Below, in pieces: positions 1 through 7,963 of a stretch of 32,917 nucleotides of DNA. The number at the start of each line of letters is the position of its first letter. The stretch's first letter is position 1. The stretch comes from Desulfomonile tiedjei (lineage in GTDB: Bacteria; Desulfobacterota; Desulfomonilia; Desulfomonilales; Desulfomonilaceae): contig JACRDE010000385.1 in NCBI GenBank assembly GCA_016212935.1, positions 1 to 32,917 on the forward strand, given 5' to 3'. The notes beneath the pieces are model-generated. The model was not told the DNA's origin, made no database searches, and worked only from the letters and a program-made list of their open reading frames with translations. The position numbers and the translations under genes are program-made.

Positions 1-582
1 CCCAACCCTTATGCACTTCCGGCTCACCGCCACAATTCTTTCGCTTGAACTGCTCATGAAACTGACTCCCTGAAACCAGGTTACCCTACGCGTAAGCCAA
101 GCTCCAAATGCCGATAACTTGATCGACGCAGGCACGGCGAAAACAACGGAGGTTGGTCGCGGCCCCATACGTCCCAGAACACACTGGGGACTTCGGAAAC
201 TAATCCCAATGATTTCGTTAACGTTTGCCGCCAGTGAGGACCCATGATAGAATACACTGGCTTTTTCGTCCAGTCCGGATCTGAGCCCCGAGGAGTTCAC
301 GCTCATGAGAGGAACCCAGCTGGCTCGGCGTTGGACGAACGGCCCGTTGTCCTCGCTTTTGGGTTCTATCCCGTAAAGTTGGCCGGATAATGCGGCCCGC
401 ACCCTATCAAAAGTGCGAGCTTCATGCCAGTGCCAGTGGAAGATGAACGCCCTGAGGACCGGTTACCAGGAATTCCATGGACATGCCGTGGCCTCATGGA
501 ATAAAAGCAACGCAGCGGTGTTTCAACCGTAGACCGGCGCTCGTGCAGGCATGTGGTCCTCAACTCCTGCGGGATATTCGCT
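1..582. other. Left-edge region with no supported gene
   Basis: No reading frame here looks like a real gene. The only frames present are short, have skewed composition and lack a ribosome binding site. No tRNA cloverleaf or obvious repeat was seen. It may be the 3' flank of a gene outside the window or intergenic DNA. Confidence 0.5.
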
Positions 583-858
583 ATGGCATGTTGGTACGTA
601 TATCTGCTCCGCTGCTCGGATGACAGTCTGTATTGCGGAACAACGACTGATGTGGATAGGCGTCTTCAAGAGCACAATGACGGCACAGGATGTCGGTACA
701 CGAGGTCGCGGCTTCCGGGCCGGGCCGTATGGTCGTCCGAGGCTTTGGGAAAAGAGGCGGCCTACAGAGAAGAATACCGGATTAAACGGCTCAGCAAGGC
801 TGCAAAGGAAATGCTGGCGAGTCAGGTGTCAGAGAGGACGATGGACGGCCATCCGTGA
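583..858 (+). CDS. GIY-YIG nuclease superfamily protein (UPF0213/YhbQ-like)
   Basis: A 91-residue protein of the small single-domain GIY-YIG class. What is seen: near the N-terminus a V-Y-L-L segment followed about ten residues later by Y-C-G (the equivalents of GIY and YIG), then D-V-D-R-R-L with the conserved Arg, the E-H-N segment, and a downstream Glu in E-A-A-Y-R-E-E. This matches the length and motif order of the YhbQ/UPF0213 family, whose members are thought to cut or process DNA; their cellular role is poorly defined. The ATG at 583 is chosen because the conserved strand starts two residues later; an in-frame GTG at 553 would add ten residues with no family character. No strong Shine-Dalgarno is visible. 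The gene stands alone, with no neighbour within several hundred bases. Confidence 0.8.
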   Translation: MACWYVYLLRCSDDSLYCGTTTDVDRRLQEHNDGTGCRYTRSRLPGRAVWSSEALGKEAAYREEYRIKRLSKAAKEMLASQVSERTMDGHP

Positions 859-1844
859 GCTGGAGAGTGCCGGATTATGAAGCAATTATGAGGGGAAAGG
901 CTCGGTTCGCATAGATAGCAACGTGCGCAAGGTTCCCGAAAACCCTGTACCCATGCATCATATCCTTAGAGTTTCCACGCCGGTCGAATATCGCCTTGGC
1001 CAGGATAGATATTGGGAAAAGTGATTCGATTCCCGGAAGGTATAGGGGCCACCGCCTTTTTGCAGTATCCATGCAGCATTTGTCTCATTCATGTGTGCCG
1101 AACGGTGGGCAAAGCGGTCAATATTGCTGACTGGACCTGTAAGAACCTTCATTTCGGCCCAGCAATTATGGTCTGCTCTTTCGCTTGTTTCTCCAGGAAT
1201 GGAGCGGGTAATCGGTAGGAATTCCACGAGCGGACATTCCCAGAAACACTCGAGCCCTGACCGAACAGTTTCGCCGTTTGTACCGCAGCGGCGCACTATA
1301 TCACCCATTTGCACACGTTCCAACCGGCTGTAAATTGGTCGATGTCCGAAGAGCGAAGGGCAAGAACGACAGCTTGGACGCGGAACCCCGACCGATGGCC
1401 CTTGAAGACAGACTGTGTGCCTTTCTCACGGATTGAACCCCAAGAAATAAGCTCTGCCACCGTCTGCGGCTCTATGTTCCTCGAAATTTCGCCTCTTTCT
1501 CATGATCCCGCCCACGGGTTGACGTTCCGGCAGCTTGATCAGCATGCTTTCGTCCCATTGTGCCGTCTTCCCGACAGCCCCACTGATCTACTCTTTCTTC
1601 TTTGTTCTTTCTTCTTTCCCCTTCTTCTATTGATGGGGTTATAGAGGGGGCTTCATTGAAGGGTACAATGAATTAATGTGTCCGTCTGTACGGCTCCATT
1701 CGTTCTCTGCCGAGCGTCTTCACGAACAGCCGCACAGGCGACGCTATCTATATTTAATGGTTAATGGTTCTTGTTTGGATGGGAAATGAACGAACGTGCG
1801 TCTCTGCGTTCATCCGCTTTTCTGGAAGACAGGAGGTGATATCG
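859..1844. other. Long region without a convincing gene, upstream of the recombination operon
   Basis: Nearly 1 kb with no supported gene. A minus-strand frame at 958-1323 (about 121 codons from a TTG) has fairly protein-like composition but no ribosome binding site and no recognisable motif; it could be a decayed gene. A pyrimidine-rich stretch lies near 1588-1628. An inverted repeat (1652-1672) and a tandem TTAATGG duplication (1754-1767) sit close to the start of the downstream operon and suggest that its control region is here. A TATATT at 1749-1754 could be a -10 box, but no good -35 is properly spaced. Confidence 0.5.
1652..1672. promoter_or_regulatory. Perfect inverted repeat, possible operator
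   Basis: TTCATTG (1652-1658) and CAATGAA (1666-1672) are perfect inverted arms around a 7-base centre, about 170 bases upstream of the first gene of the recombination operon. There is no T-run after it, so a terminator is unlikely; a binding site for a dimeric regulator is the simplest reading. The function is inferred only. Confidence 0.3.
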
Positions 1845-2045
1845 ATGCTGGTCTGTCAAATCGGAATCGTGATGCTCGCGGGTTTGAACCTCCTCGTAAA
1901 CAACGCTCTTGGCCTGATGATCTTGCTTCACCGGCCCTCCGACGTACGGGCAATCTCAAAGGCATGGCATGATCATCGCCAGAAGAAGCCAGATGTAAAA
2001 ACCGAAGAGAAAGGAAAACAACCCGATGAAGAAACCGTGGTCTGA
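1845..2045 (+). CDS. Small single-pass membrane protein, unknown function
   Basis: A 66-residue protein. The N-terminal 30 residues are strongly hydrophobic (about residues 4-28, one transmembrane helix), followed by a charged tail rich in Lys, Asp and Glu (PDVKTEEKGKQPDEETVV), which predicts one helix with a soluble C-terminus. The start is decided by a near-perfect Shine-Dalgarno AGGAGGTGAT at 1831-1840, five bases from the ATG; the frame is open further upstream but without a ribosome binding site. It is the first of three overlapping small membrane genes: its last 20 bases overlap the next start. No family is recognised. Size and position resemble early or accessory membrane peptides of phages and plasmids, including holin-like proteins, but nothing proves that role. 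Confidence 0.6.
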   Translation: MLVCQIGIVMLAGLNLLVNNALGLMILLHRPSDVRAISKAWHDHRQKKPDVKTEEKGKQPDEETVV

Positions 2046-2130
2046 TGTGTTGGTGGCTGTATTGATAGCAGCCTCTGGGGCTATTTTGGAAATCATCAAG
2101 ATCTTCAGCAAGAAAGGCAGGGCAGCATGA
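2026..2130 (+). CDS. 34-residue membrane micropeptide, unknown function
   Basis: A very small gene starting at ATG 2026 and ending at TGA 2128-2130. The peptide begins MKKPWSDVL, continues with a hydrophobic helix (about residues 8-26, rich in Ala, Val, Ile and Leu), and ends with a basic tail (KIFSKKGRAA). A purine-rich AAGGAAAA at 2012-2019 is correctly spaced as a ribosome binding site. It overlaps the end of the upstream gene by 20 bases in another frame, and its stop overlaps the next start as ATGA. That pattern of overlap, start signal and one clean transmembrane segment argues for translation. No homologue is recognised. Confidence 0.5.
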   Translation: MKKPWSDVLVAVLIAASGAILEIIKIFSKKGRAA

Positions 2131-2273
2131 TAAATGAACTTGACAAACTGATCGTCGGTGCTGCCGCAACGATGGCCATAATCTACCTGATCGGCTCCTC
2201 CGCCATTTGGGAGATCACCAAGACGGTAGCTGAGTGTTTGTTGGTTATTCCCGTGCTGATCTGGGCGATTTAA
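2127..2273 (+). CDS. 48-residue membrane micropeptide, unknown function
   Basis: Starts at ATG 2127, overlapping the upstream TGA (ATGA, the classic translational-coupling arrangement), and ends at TAA 2271-2273. After MINELDKL there is a hydrophobic helix (about residues 9-29, including AAATMAIIYLIGSSAIW), a short ITKTVAE segment and a second hydrophobic stretch to the C-terminus (CLLVIPVLIWAI), so one or two membrane helices are likely. The upstream AAAGGCAGGGC can serve as ribosome binding site. It is the third of the overlapping membrane genes and lies 46 bases before the annealing-protein gene. No family is recognised. Confidence 0.5.
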   Translation: MINELDKLIVGAAATMAIIYLIGSSAIWEITKTVAECLLVIPVLIWAI

Positions 2274-2319
2274 GCATCGCCAACATCCAGCTGACAACAA
2301 GAAGAAGGAGGAGAATCAC

Positions 2320-2991
2320 ATGAGCACGAACGCTTTCTTGGATTATGAACTGGTGACCCGTCGAGTGAAGGTTGGCAATGAATGGCAGACCAAGGTGTTC
2401 CCTGTGGTCGGTGGCCGACTGAGAATCGTACATGAGAGCAATGACCACCTGAGCATCGAAACTCAAATCGTCAAGCTGGAGTCCGACTTCGTGGTCGTTC
2501 GGGCTACCGTGGAAACAACCAAAGGCAAATTCAGCGGTACCGGCACTGCGTCGACCCAAAGAGATGCGAGGCTTGCCGATGCTCTGGTGGAATTGGCGGA
2601 GACTCGGGCGATTGCGAGGGCTCTTCGGTTTGGCGGCATCGGAAGCGAATACACCTCGGCAGAAGAGGTTTCTCATGTCGTGGCAGAACCTGAGCTCTCA
2701 ACGGGAGGAAACGAAAGCAAAGTGGGCAAACCCGTGCTTGAGCCGCAGGAGAGCGAGAACAAACAAGAAACAAAGCAACCGGTTCACCCCAAGAATGGTG
2801 GCAACGGCAACGGAGGTCGGGCCACTGGCGCTCAATGCAGAGCCTTGTATGCCCTTTCCAAAAAGGCAAAGATGTGTGACGAGGACCTGGACAGCTTACT
2901 CCGCCCGCTCAATTCCACCCGCTTCGAAGATCTCACCCTGTCCGATGCCAGCCGCTTGATTCAATATTTTCAAACCCAGATCGCCGCGTGA
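2320..2991 (+). CDS. Putative single-strand annealing protein (Rad52/Erf-like recombinase)
   Basis: A 223-residue protein. Residues 1-70 are a beta-rich section; residues 73-118 carry the signature GTGTASTQRDAR...ALVELAETRAIARAL...GSEYTSAEE, the helix and turn typical of phage and plasmid single-strand annealing proteins (compare the AET-x-A-I-x-R-A-L motif of Sak/Erf-type proteins). Residues 120-167 are a low-complexity polar linker rich in Gly, Asn and Glu. Residues 168-221 form a helical C-terminal module (ATGAQCRALYALSKKA, LTLSDASRLIQYF) of the kind common at the end of such recombinases, often binding a partner or ssDNA. An AAGAAGGAGGAG ribosome binding site precedes ATG 2320. The RecB/Cas4-like nuclease two genes downstream is the expected partner in a two-component exonuclease/annealase system. 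The exact subfamily is not settled. Confidence 0.6.
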   Translation: MSTNAFLDYELVTRRVKVGNEWQTKVFPVVGGRLRIVHESNDHLSIETQIVKLESDFVVVRATVETTKGKFSGTGTASTQRDARLADALVELAETRAIARALRFGGIGSEYTSAEEVSHVVAEPELSTGGNESKVGKPVLEPQESENKQETKQPVHPKNGGNGNGGRATGAQCRALYALSKKAKMCDEDLDSLLRPLNSTRFEDLTLSDASRLIQYFQTQIAA

Positions 2992-3061
2992 TGTTGCCCT
3001 TACCAATCTATCATCACTGTTCATAACGGGGCGAGTGGCCAAACTCTTCCGGGGGAGAAGT

Positions 3062-3199
3062 ATGTACAGGTTTACACGATTCCTTCGTCAACTATTCCAG
3101 GAAAGAAAACACTGGAGGAGAAGAAACCGCAAACTGTTCCGGCATTGTAGCCGGTTGACCTACCGGCCGGGTCTGCGCCGAAAAAGGAGAAGACGATGA
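3062..3199 (+). CDS. 45-residue Arg-rich basic peptide coupled to the nuclease gene
   Basis: Starts at ATG 3062 after a good ribosome binding site (GGGGGAGAAGT), and its TGA (3197-3199) overlaps the start of the nuclease gene as ATGA. The peptide starts MYRFTRFLRQLF and ends RPGLRRKRRRR; Arg and Lys together make up over 40% of it, with a few aromatics. It has no hydrophobic segment. Such a peptide could bind nucleic acid, or the frame could exist mainly to couple ribosomes to the downstream start, since the purine-rich AAAAAGGAGAAG that encodes its Arg-rich end is also the ribosome binding site of the nuclease gene. That dual role may explain part of the Arg bias, so the product is less certain than the frame. 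Confidence 0.45.
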   Translation: MYRFTRFLRQLFQERKHWRRRNRKLFRHCSRLTYRPGLRRKRRRR

Positions 3200-3972
3200 A
3201 CGACCAGGCACAAGAGAAGCCTCATCTCAGCTACAGCCAAATCAACACATACTGTACGTGTCCCTTGAAATACCGCTTCCACTACATCGACCGGATCGAG
3301 CCTCCCTTCACCGCAGCCCCTCTCGCTTTCGGGTCGGCCATTCATGAGGCAGTGGGAGCATTTTATCAGAGTTGTCTTGAAGGCGATCCTCTTTCGGCCG
3401 GTAACATTCATGACGTATACCGTCAAGCGTGGGAAAGCCATGCCAAGGAGCGACCGATTCGTTTCTCTAACGGTGATTCCGCTGAGAGCCTCACGGAAAA
3501 GGCAAAGCGGATGCTGGAGGTGTTCCACGCAGAATTCGATCCGGCTGTTCAGATCATCGGGATCGAGGAGCCCTTCGAGGTGGACCTCGGCAAACGCATG
3601 CCACCGCTGGTGGGTTGGATTGATGTGGTGGAACAGGCGCCGGAGGGCACCGTAACCGTAGCGGATCTGAAGACCGCATCAAAGCGTTACTCGGATAACA
3701 CCGTCCACGCCAACATGCAGCTCACCTGCTATTCACTGGGTGCACAGACGCTTGGCTTCAATGGGGACACTCGCTTTCGTTTGGACGTGCTCCTCAAGAC
3801 CCAGAATCCGGAGTTGATCCGGTACGAGACTACCCGAACCGATGCCAACCGCGACAGATTCCTGAAACTGGTGAAGAGCGTTTGGCAAGGCATCAAAAAG
3901 GAAGTCTTCTTCCCCAAAGCAGATTGGCAGTGCGGGCAATGTCCGTTTGCTGATCCGTGTGGGCAGTGGTAG
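3196..3972 (+). CDS. PD-(D/E)XK exonuclease, RecB/Cas4-like with probable Fe-S cluster
   Basis: A 258-residue RecB-family nuclease. Seen: an N-terminal S-Y-S-Q-I-N-T-Y-C-T-C-P segment (residues 12-23), the motif I helix G-S-A-I-H-E-A with the conserved His, then G-W-I-D-V-V followed by V-A-D-L-K-T-A (the Asp and Asp-x-Lys metal-binding residues), the Q-x3-Y helix (QLTCYS), and a C-terminal C-G-Q-C-P-F-A-D-P-C. One N-terminal Cys (C20 or C22) plus the three C-terminal Cys is the arrangement that holds a 4Fe-4S cluster in AddB and Cas4 proteins. The activity expected is 5'-3' or ssDNA exonuclease, feeding single strands to the annealing protein encoded upstream. Translation is coupled to the preceding Arg-rich peptide through ATGA. 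Confidence 0.8.
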   Translation: MNDQAQEKPHLSYSQINTYCTCPLKYRFHYIDRIEPPFTAAPLAFGSAIHEAVGAFYQSCLEGDPLSAGNIHDVYRQAWESHAKERPIRFSNGDSAESLTEKAKRMLEVFHAEFDPAVQIIGIEEPFEVDLGKRMPPLVGWIDVVEQAPEGTVTVADLKTASKRYSDNTVHANMQLTCYSLGAQTLGFNGDTRFRLDVLLKTQNPELIRYETTRTDANRDRFLKLVKSVWQGIKKEVFFPKADWQCGQCPFADPCGQW

Positions 3973-3981
3973 GAGGGCGAG

Positions 3982-4242
3982 ATGGCTACAAAAGCAAAAC
4001 CCGCTGCAACAGCGGAAGAGCCTGCCTCGGTTACGGTCGATAGACACATATCTTTGGATATGGAAAGAGGGAGCGTAGCCGTATCTCGCAACGGGCTCAC
4101 CCTTTCCGTGTCAGGCAAGAACGTGCAGTTGCGCAAGCAATCCCCTCTCAATCTGTCGTTCGATTCCGGCGAAGTCGAGTATGATGATGGAGAGATCCAG
4201 GTGAAGGCAGAGGGAGATGCGATCAAGCTGCAACTGGATTGA
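3982..4242 (+). CDS. Hypothetical 86-residue protein
   Basis: A small soluble protein with an Ala/Thr/Glu-rich N-terminus (about 20 residues) and a compact beta-rich body with alternating hydrophobics (for example VTVDRHISLDM, SLNLSF-like strands, EIQVKAEGDAIKLQLD). It starts nine bases after the nuclease stop with GGAGGGCGAG as ribosome binding site, so it is in the same transcript. It is not recognised as any family. Size, acidity and position would suit a small DNA-mimic, chaperone or ssDNA-associated protein, but nothing visible decides between these. A strong hairpin follows at 4263-4297. Confidence 0.65.
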   Translation: MATKAKPAATAEEPASVTVDRHISLDMERGSVAVSRNGLTLSVSGKNVQLRKQSPLNLSFDSGEVEYDDGEIQVKAEGDAIKLQLD

Positions 4243-4262
4243 TTCATCACTGTTTCATCACG

Positions 4263-4297
4263 AGCCCGGCTGATCTTGGGATTAGTCGGGCTTTTTC
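4263..4297 (+). terminator. Intrinsic terminator inside the gene cluster
   Basis: Arms 4263-4275 and 4280-4292 pair over 13 positions, with two G-U wobbles if read as RNA, around a TTGG tetraloop, followed directly by TTTT. This is a textbook intrinsic terminator on the plus strand. It sits between the 86-aa gene and the methyltransferase gene, splitting the cluster into two transcripts or acting as a partial attenuator. The next gene begins only 16 bases later with its ribosome binding site GGGAGGACACC. Confidence 0.8.
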
Positions 4298-4312
4298 ATT
4301 GGGAGGACACCG

Positions 4313-5326
4313 ATGCGAATAGCAGGTCGAATGAAGATGGGTTATTACCCGACTCCTGCAAGAGTCGTGGATTACATAAAGAAATGGCTTTCTTTTCCCC
4401 CCGCGCCTTTCACAGCGTTGGACCCGTGCTGCGGCGAAGGCATCGCTTTGGAACATCTCGTGCGAGGCAGTGAAGCCATTACCTACGGTGTGGAGCTGGA
4501 TGAGCAACGAGCGGACGCAGCCCAAGATCGCATTCAGAACGTTCTGAAGTGCGGAATCGGGGAGACACGGATCGCTCACCAGTCCTATTCGCTTCTGTTT
4601 CTCAATCCGCCCTACGATGAAGCGACCCTTGAAGAGGATGCGGACATCAAAACCGAGCGACAGGAGAAGGCGTTTCTCCGTATGACGGTACCGTATTTGG
4701 TTCCCGGTGGGGTGATAATCTACATCATTCCTCAGAAACGCCTAAACAGGGGCATTGCGCGTCTATTGGCTTCTCGCTTTGAGCGGGTCAATGTCTTCCG
4801 TTTTCCCGATCCCGAGTACGACGACTTCCAACAGGTGGTGGTGTTCGGCGTACGCAAGTCAGTCAATTCCTTGGATGATGGCGTGGCTCTGAAGCTTCAG
4901 AACGTTCCGAACCGCAAGCTGAAGCCCTTGCCGGAGACTGACACGGCACAGTACTCCGTTCCCCCTGCCGGACCTTTGAAGCTGTTCCGCTCGACGGTTA
5001 TCGACCCTGAAGAACTGGCGAAGCAGATGGCACAGTCTCCTTTGTGGCGTAGGTTCGATGCAATGACCACCCGAAGCGAGTTGAAATTGCCCCGCCCGCC
5101 TCTGCCTTTGCACTCGGGACACTTGGGTCTGCTGTTGGCGGCGGGAAAGCTCGACGGAGTGGTGGGTGAAGGCCCGGATCGCCATGTGGTGAAAGGCAAA
5201 GTAACCAAGGTCGTTTCCCGGGTGGAGGAGTACAAAGGAGACGTATTGGAGCAGCGGGAGCTGGATCGGTACGTGGTCTCCATCAAGATTATGAACCGTA
5301 ACGGCGAAATCCGTGAGTTGACTTGA
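4313..5326 (+). CDS. DUF6094-type SAM-dependent DNA adenine methyltransferase
   Basis: A 337-residue protein. The opening RIAGRMKMGYYPTP is typical of DUF6094 proteins; GYYPTP is also the start motif seen in many N6-adenine methyltransferases. Motif I (SAM binding) is D-P-C-C-G-E-G at residues 37-43, and the catalytic N-P-P-Y is at 98-101. Residues 140-190 continue the Rossmann-like fold. The C-terminal half (about 200-337) is mixed and may recognise DNA or a partner. No restriction enzyme gene is adjacent, so it is likely an orphan methyltransferase that marks the element's DNA or protects it from restriction. It shares an operon with the 195-aa gene (stop TGA 5324-5326, next ATG 5338) and with the helicase. 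Methylation specificity cannot be read from the sequence. Confidence 0.75.
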   Translation: MRIAGRMKMGYYPTPARVVDYIKKWLSFPPAPFTALDPCCGEGIALEHLVRGSEAITYGVELDEQRADAAQDRIQNVLKCGIGETRIAHQSYSLLFLNPPYDEATLEEDADIKTERQEKAFLRMTVPYLVPGGVIIYIIPQKRLNRGIARLLASRFERVNVFRFPDPEYDDFQQVVVFGVRKSVNSLDDGVALKLQNVPNRKLKPLPETDTAQYSVPPAGPLKLFRSTVIDPEELAKQMAQSPLWRRFDAMTTRSELKLPRPPLPLHSGHLGLLLAAGKLDGVVGEGPDRHVVKGKVTKVVSRVEEYKGDVLEQRELDRYVVSIKIMNRNGEIRELT

Positions 5327-5337
5327 GAGGGGGAGCC

Positions 5338-5925
5338 ATGTTGGACCATGTCGTGTTTGAGGAGCCCTGGAAAGGCATCAAGGTGTCGGCTTACACCGAC
5401 CAATATGCCTACGACCCGGAGGACAATTCACTGGTGTTCATTTCCTTGGCCGGTACCGAGCAGGCGGTAAAGGCCATATCATCCGCGATTATCGGGGGAC
5501 AAACCGTGAGCATCATGGGTGCAGACAATTCGGAAATCCTGCTGGACGGGCACGCTGCAACCCATTTCCGAGTCTTGTCCACAAAGCTTTCCGGCGGCGC
5601 TGTGCATCAGCTGGTGGCGGACAGCAGGTTCTTCGGGAGTGACGAGCCCGGAGCCTATCTCGTGGTCATCCCTCAACAAGAGGATGTATCCAAGGTTGTC
5701 TATCGCCAAGTCCTTACCCACTTGGCTTCTCCGCTACTTCCCGAGTGGGTTCAATGGATTTGCGGGCAGCTCAAAGAGGTGGACCGGATGCGGGAGATGG
5801 AAGGGACCTTGAGAGTTGCGCAGGTCTCGGCAAACGAGGCCACCGTGGATCAACTGGTCTCGCAAGGATTACGTACGGGACAAATTCGTCTCGAAGGAGG
5901 AGGAACTCATGCTCGATTCCATTAG
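5338..5925 (+). CDS. Conserved-context protein of unknown function
   Basis: A 195-residue soluble protein not recognised as a family. It opens MLDHVVFEEPWKGIKVSAY and looks alpha/beta throughout; the C-terminal 60 residues are more helical (QLKEVDRMREMEGTLRVAQ). There is no signal peptide, membrane helix or metal motif. ATG 5338 is preferred because GAGAGGGGGAGCC precedes it at good distance; an in-frame TTG at 5323 overlaps the upstream stop but would start inside that ribosome binding site. The last 17 bases overlap the helicase start. Placement between a methyltransferase and a helicase suggests it works with one of them, perhaps as a loader or adaptor. Confidence 0.65.
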   Translation: MLDHVVFEEPWKGIKVSAYTDQYAYDPEDNSLVFISLAGTEQAVKAISSAIIGGQTVSIMGADNSEILLDGHAATHFRVLSTKLSGGAVHQLVADSRFFGSDEPGAYLVVIPQQEDVSKVVYRQVLTHLASPLLPEWVQWICGQLKEVDRMREMEGTLRVAQVSANEATVDQLVSQGLRTGQIRLEGGGTHARFH

Positions 5926-7963
5926 CGATGTGAACGGATATTTGCAGCAATTCGGAGGGGCTTTGGCTAACAAGATTCAGGTGGAGGCCGAGCCTCTTTT
6001 CAAACCCGGTAACCCATGGCACCCACGCATGAGCAAGCTTCTGCGAAAACCATTTCAAGCCCAGGCCGATGCGATTCAGGGCGCTGTCGAGACGTTGCGC
6101 AAACACAACCATGTGATGTGCATCGGAGAGATGGGCGTGGGCAAGACGCTCATAGGAGCCGCTGTGCCGTACATCATGGAAAACGGGCATCCTCCGCGTG
6201 TCTTGGTCATGTGCCCCGGTCATCTCACCCGCAAGTGGGTGCGAGAGGTGAGAGAAACCGTGCCGGGCGCTGATGCAACCATCATCACGCGTTTGTCTGA
6301 CGTGTCGGCCATTGACCATTATGAGCCACATGGGGGCCTGCGGTACTACGTGGTCAGTAAAGAGCGGGCAAAGCTGTCCTATGCGTGGCGGCCCGCTTTT
6401 AATCTTCGTCGCGGGGTTCCCGTATGCCCGGACTGTGGCTCGACTGTTGTAGATGGAGATGGCGTAGAGGTCAGCGCTGAAGCTCTACAGCATCGTAAGG
6501 CTCGCTGCGGGTCCTGTGGGGCCGCATTGTGGCAGGCGGACAATACTCGGTTCCGCCGATTCTCCATTGCGGATTACGTCAAACGCCACTTGAAGGGTTA
6601 TTTTGATTTCTTCATCTGCGACGAAGTCCATGAGATGAAAGGAGGAGACACCGCTCAAGGCAACGCCTTCGGGACGCTGGCCAGTGCGTGCAAGAGGACC
6701 ATTGCGCTCACGGGAACTTTGTTGGGCGGGTACGCCAGCCACATGTTCCATCTCCAGTACCGGATGAGCCCACAGGCCATGAACGCGGACGGATTTTCCT
6801 ACGGCAACCGCATGAACTTCGTCAATCGGTACGGAGTGCTCGAAAAGATCACTCGCTACTATCCCGGTGATGACAACATCTGCTCCAAGGGCAAGAAGGG
6901 TACTACAGTCACTCGGGAGAAGCCCGGCGTGAGTCCTGCGATCTTCTCGAATCATTTGATGGGCTCCACGGTGTTCCTCCATTTGCAGGACATTGCGGTG
7001 GATCTGCCGGGTCTCACAGAGGACGTTGTTCCGGTTGCGATGGAAGACGACCTTTCCGTTGCCTACAAGGACCTTGAGCACAGGATAGGCTCTGAGATGA
7101 AACGACTCCTGGTCCAAGGATCTCGGCGGCTCCTCGGCGCGTATCTCAATACCCTGCTCTGCTATCCCGACCGGCCTTTTCACAGTGAGCCCCTGGTCGA
7201 TCCGGCCAATGGAAACGTCATCGCTGAGCCACCCCAGTTACCCTCGGATCGCGTGTACCCCAAAGAGGCCGAGCTTCTCAAGATCGTTCATGGAGAGATT
7301 TCTCAGAGCCGACGGAGTTTTGTGTACTGCACCTTCACCAACACCAAGGACGTGACGGGCCGTCTCAAAGAGATCGTCGCCCGCCAAGGGTTCTCTGTCG
7401 AGATACTCAGGTCGTCGGTAAAGCCCGAGCAGCGTGAGGAATGGCTGCGGCAGAAAGTGACGGAAGATGTGCAGGTGGTGATCGGTAACCCCATGCTGGT
7501 TCAAACCGGCTTGGACCTGTTGGATTTTCCCACGATAATCTTCTATCAGACGGGCTACTCTGTTTTTACATTGAGGCAGGCGTCCCGGAGATCGTGGAGG
7601 ATAGGCCAGAAGGAGCCTGTACACATTCACTATCTTCACTACAAAGATACCATGCAGGAACGGGCACTCGAACTGGTCGGCAAGAAGCTCTCAGCTTCGT
7701 TGGCCATTGAGGGCAAGCTCACCGATGATGGACTTGCATCCATGTGCGCCGGTGACGACATGACGTTGATGCTGGCCCGAGCCCTTGTCGAAGGCAGGCA
7801 TATCCAGGGCGCTGAGTCGGTGTGGCGAAAGCTCAACTGCCCCAAACAGACCCCCACCCCGGGGAACGTCATCCCACTTCGCCGGAACTGGTCTTTGGAG
7901 CTGATGGAAGAGCGGTCGGGTACGCTCTGGGATGATTTTTCGGTCATCCAGGCGCTCGGCTAA
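5909..7963 (+). CDS. SNF2/DEAH-like superfamily 2 helicase with zinc-finger insert
   Basis: A 684-residue SF2 enzyme. Walker A is G-E-M-G-V-G-K-T at residues 73-80, motif Ia near V-L-V-M-C-P-G-H, Walker B D-E-V-H at 238-241, and motif III T-G-T-L-L-G-G at about 268-274. Between Ia and II lies an insert with C-P-D-C (C173, C176) and C-G-S-C (C200, C203), a probable zinc ribbon. The C-terminal RecA lobe has Q-T-G-L-D-L (about 530) and the SNF2-type motif VI R-Q-A-S-R-R-S-W-R-I-G-Q. SNF2-like enzymes translocate on dsDNA; in a phage- or plasmid-type recombination operon this one may remodel replication or recombination intermediates. Start ATG 5909 follows GAAGGAGGAGGAAC and overlaps the upstream gene by 17 bases, so translation is probably coupled. 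Confidence 0.8.
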   Translation: MLDSISDVNGYLQQFGGALANKIQVEAEPLFKPGNPWHPRMSKLLRKPFQAQADAIQGAVETLRKHNHVMCIGEMGVGKTLIGAAVPYIMENGHPPRVLVMCPGHLTRKWVREVRETVPGADATIITRLSDVSAIDHYEPHGGLRYYVVSKERAKLSYAWRPAFNLRRGVPVCPDCGSTVVDGDGVEVSAEALQHRKARCGSCGAALWQADNTRFRRFSIADYVKRHLKGYFDFFICDEVHEMKGGDTAQGNAFGTLASACKRTIALTGTLLGGYASHMFHLQYRMSPQAMNADGFSYGNRMNFVNRYGVLEKITRYYPGDDNICSKGKKGTTVTREKPGVSPAIFSNHLMGSTVFLHLQDIAVDLPGLTEDVVPVAMEDDLSVAYKDLEHRIGSEMKRLLVQGSRRLLGAYLNTLLCYPDRPFHSEPLVDPANGNVIAEPPQLPSDRVYPKEAELLKIVHGEISQSRRSFVYCTFTNTKDVTGRLKEIVARQGFSVEILRSSVKPEQREEWLRQKVTEDVQVVIGNPMLVQTGLDLLDFPTIIFYQTGYSVFTLRQASRRSWRIGQKEPVHIHYLHYKDTMQERALELVGKKLSASLAIEGKLTDDGLASMCAGDDMTLMLARALVEGRHIQGAESVWRKLNCPKQTPTPGNVIPLRRNWSLELMEERSGTLWDDFSVIQALG

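Noticed and set aside
958-1323. Minus-strand frame with fairly protein-like composition
   Set aside because: No ribosome binding site, a doubtful start and no motif; mentioned only as a possible decayed gene.
1588-1632. Polypyrimidine tract of CTT/TTC units
   Set aside because: Low-complexity sequence without regular unit length or a neighbouring gene that would make it a phase-variable repeat.
6485-7183. Long minus-strand frame (232 codons) inside the helicase gene
   Set aside because: It is antisense to a well-supported SF2 helicase, has no ribosome binding site and shows no family motif; it arises from codon bias of the sense gene.
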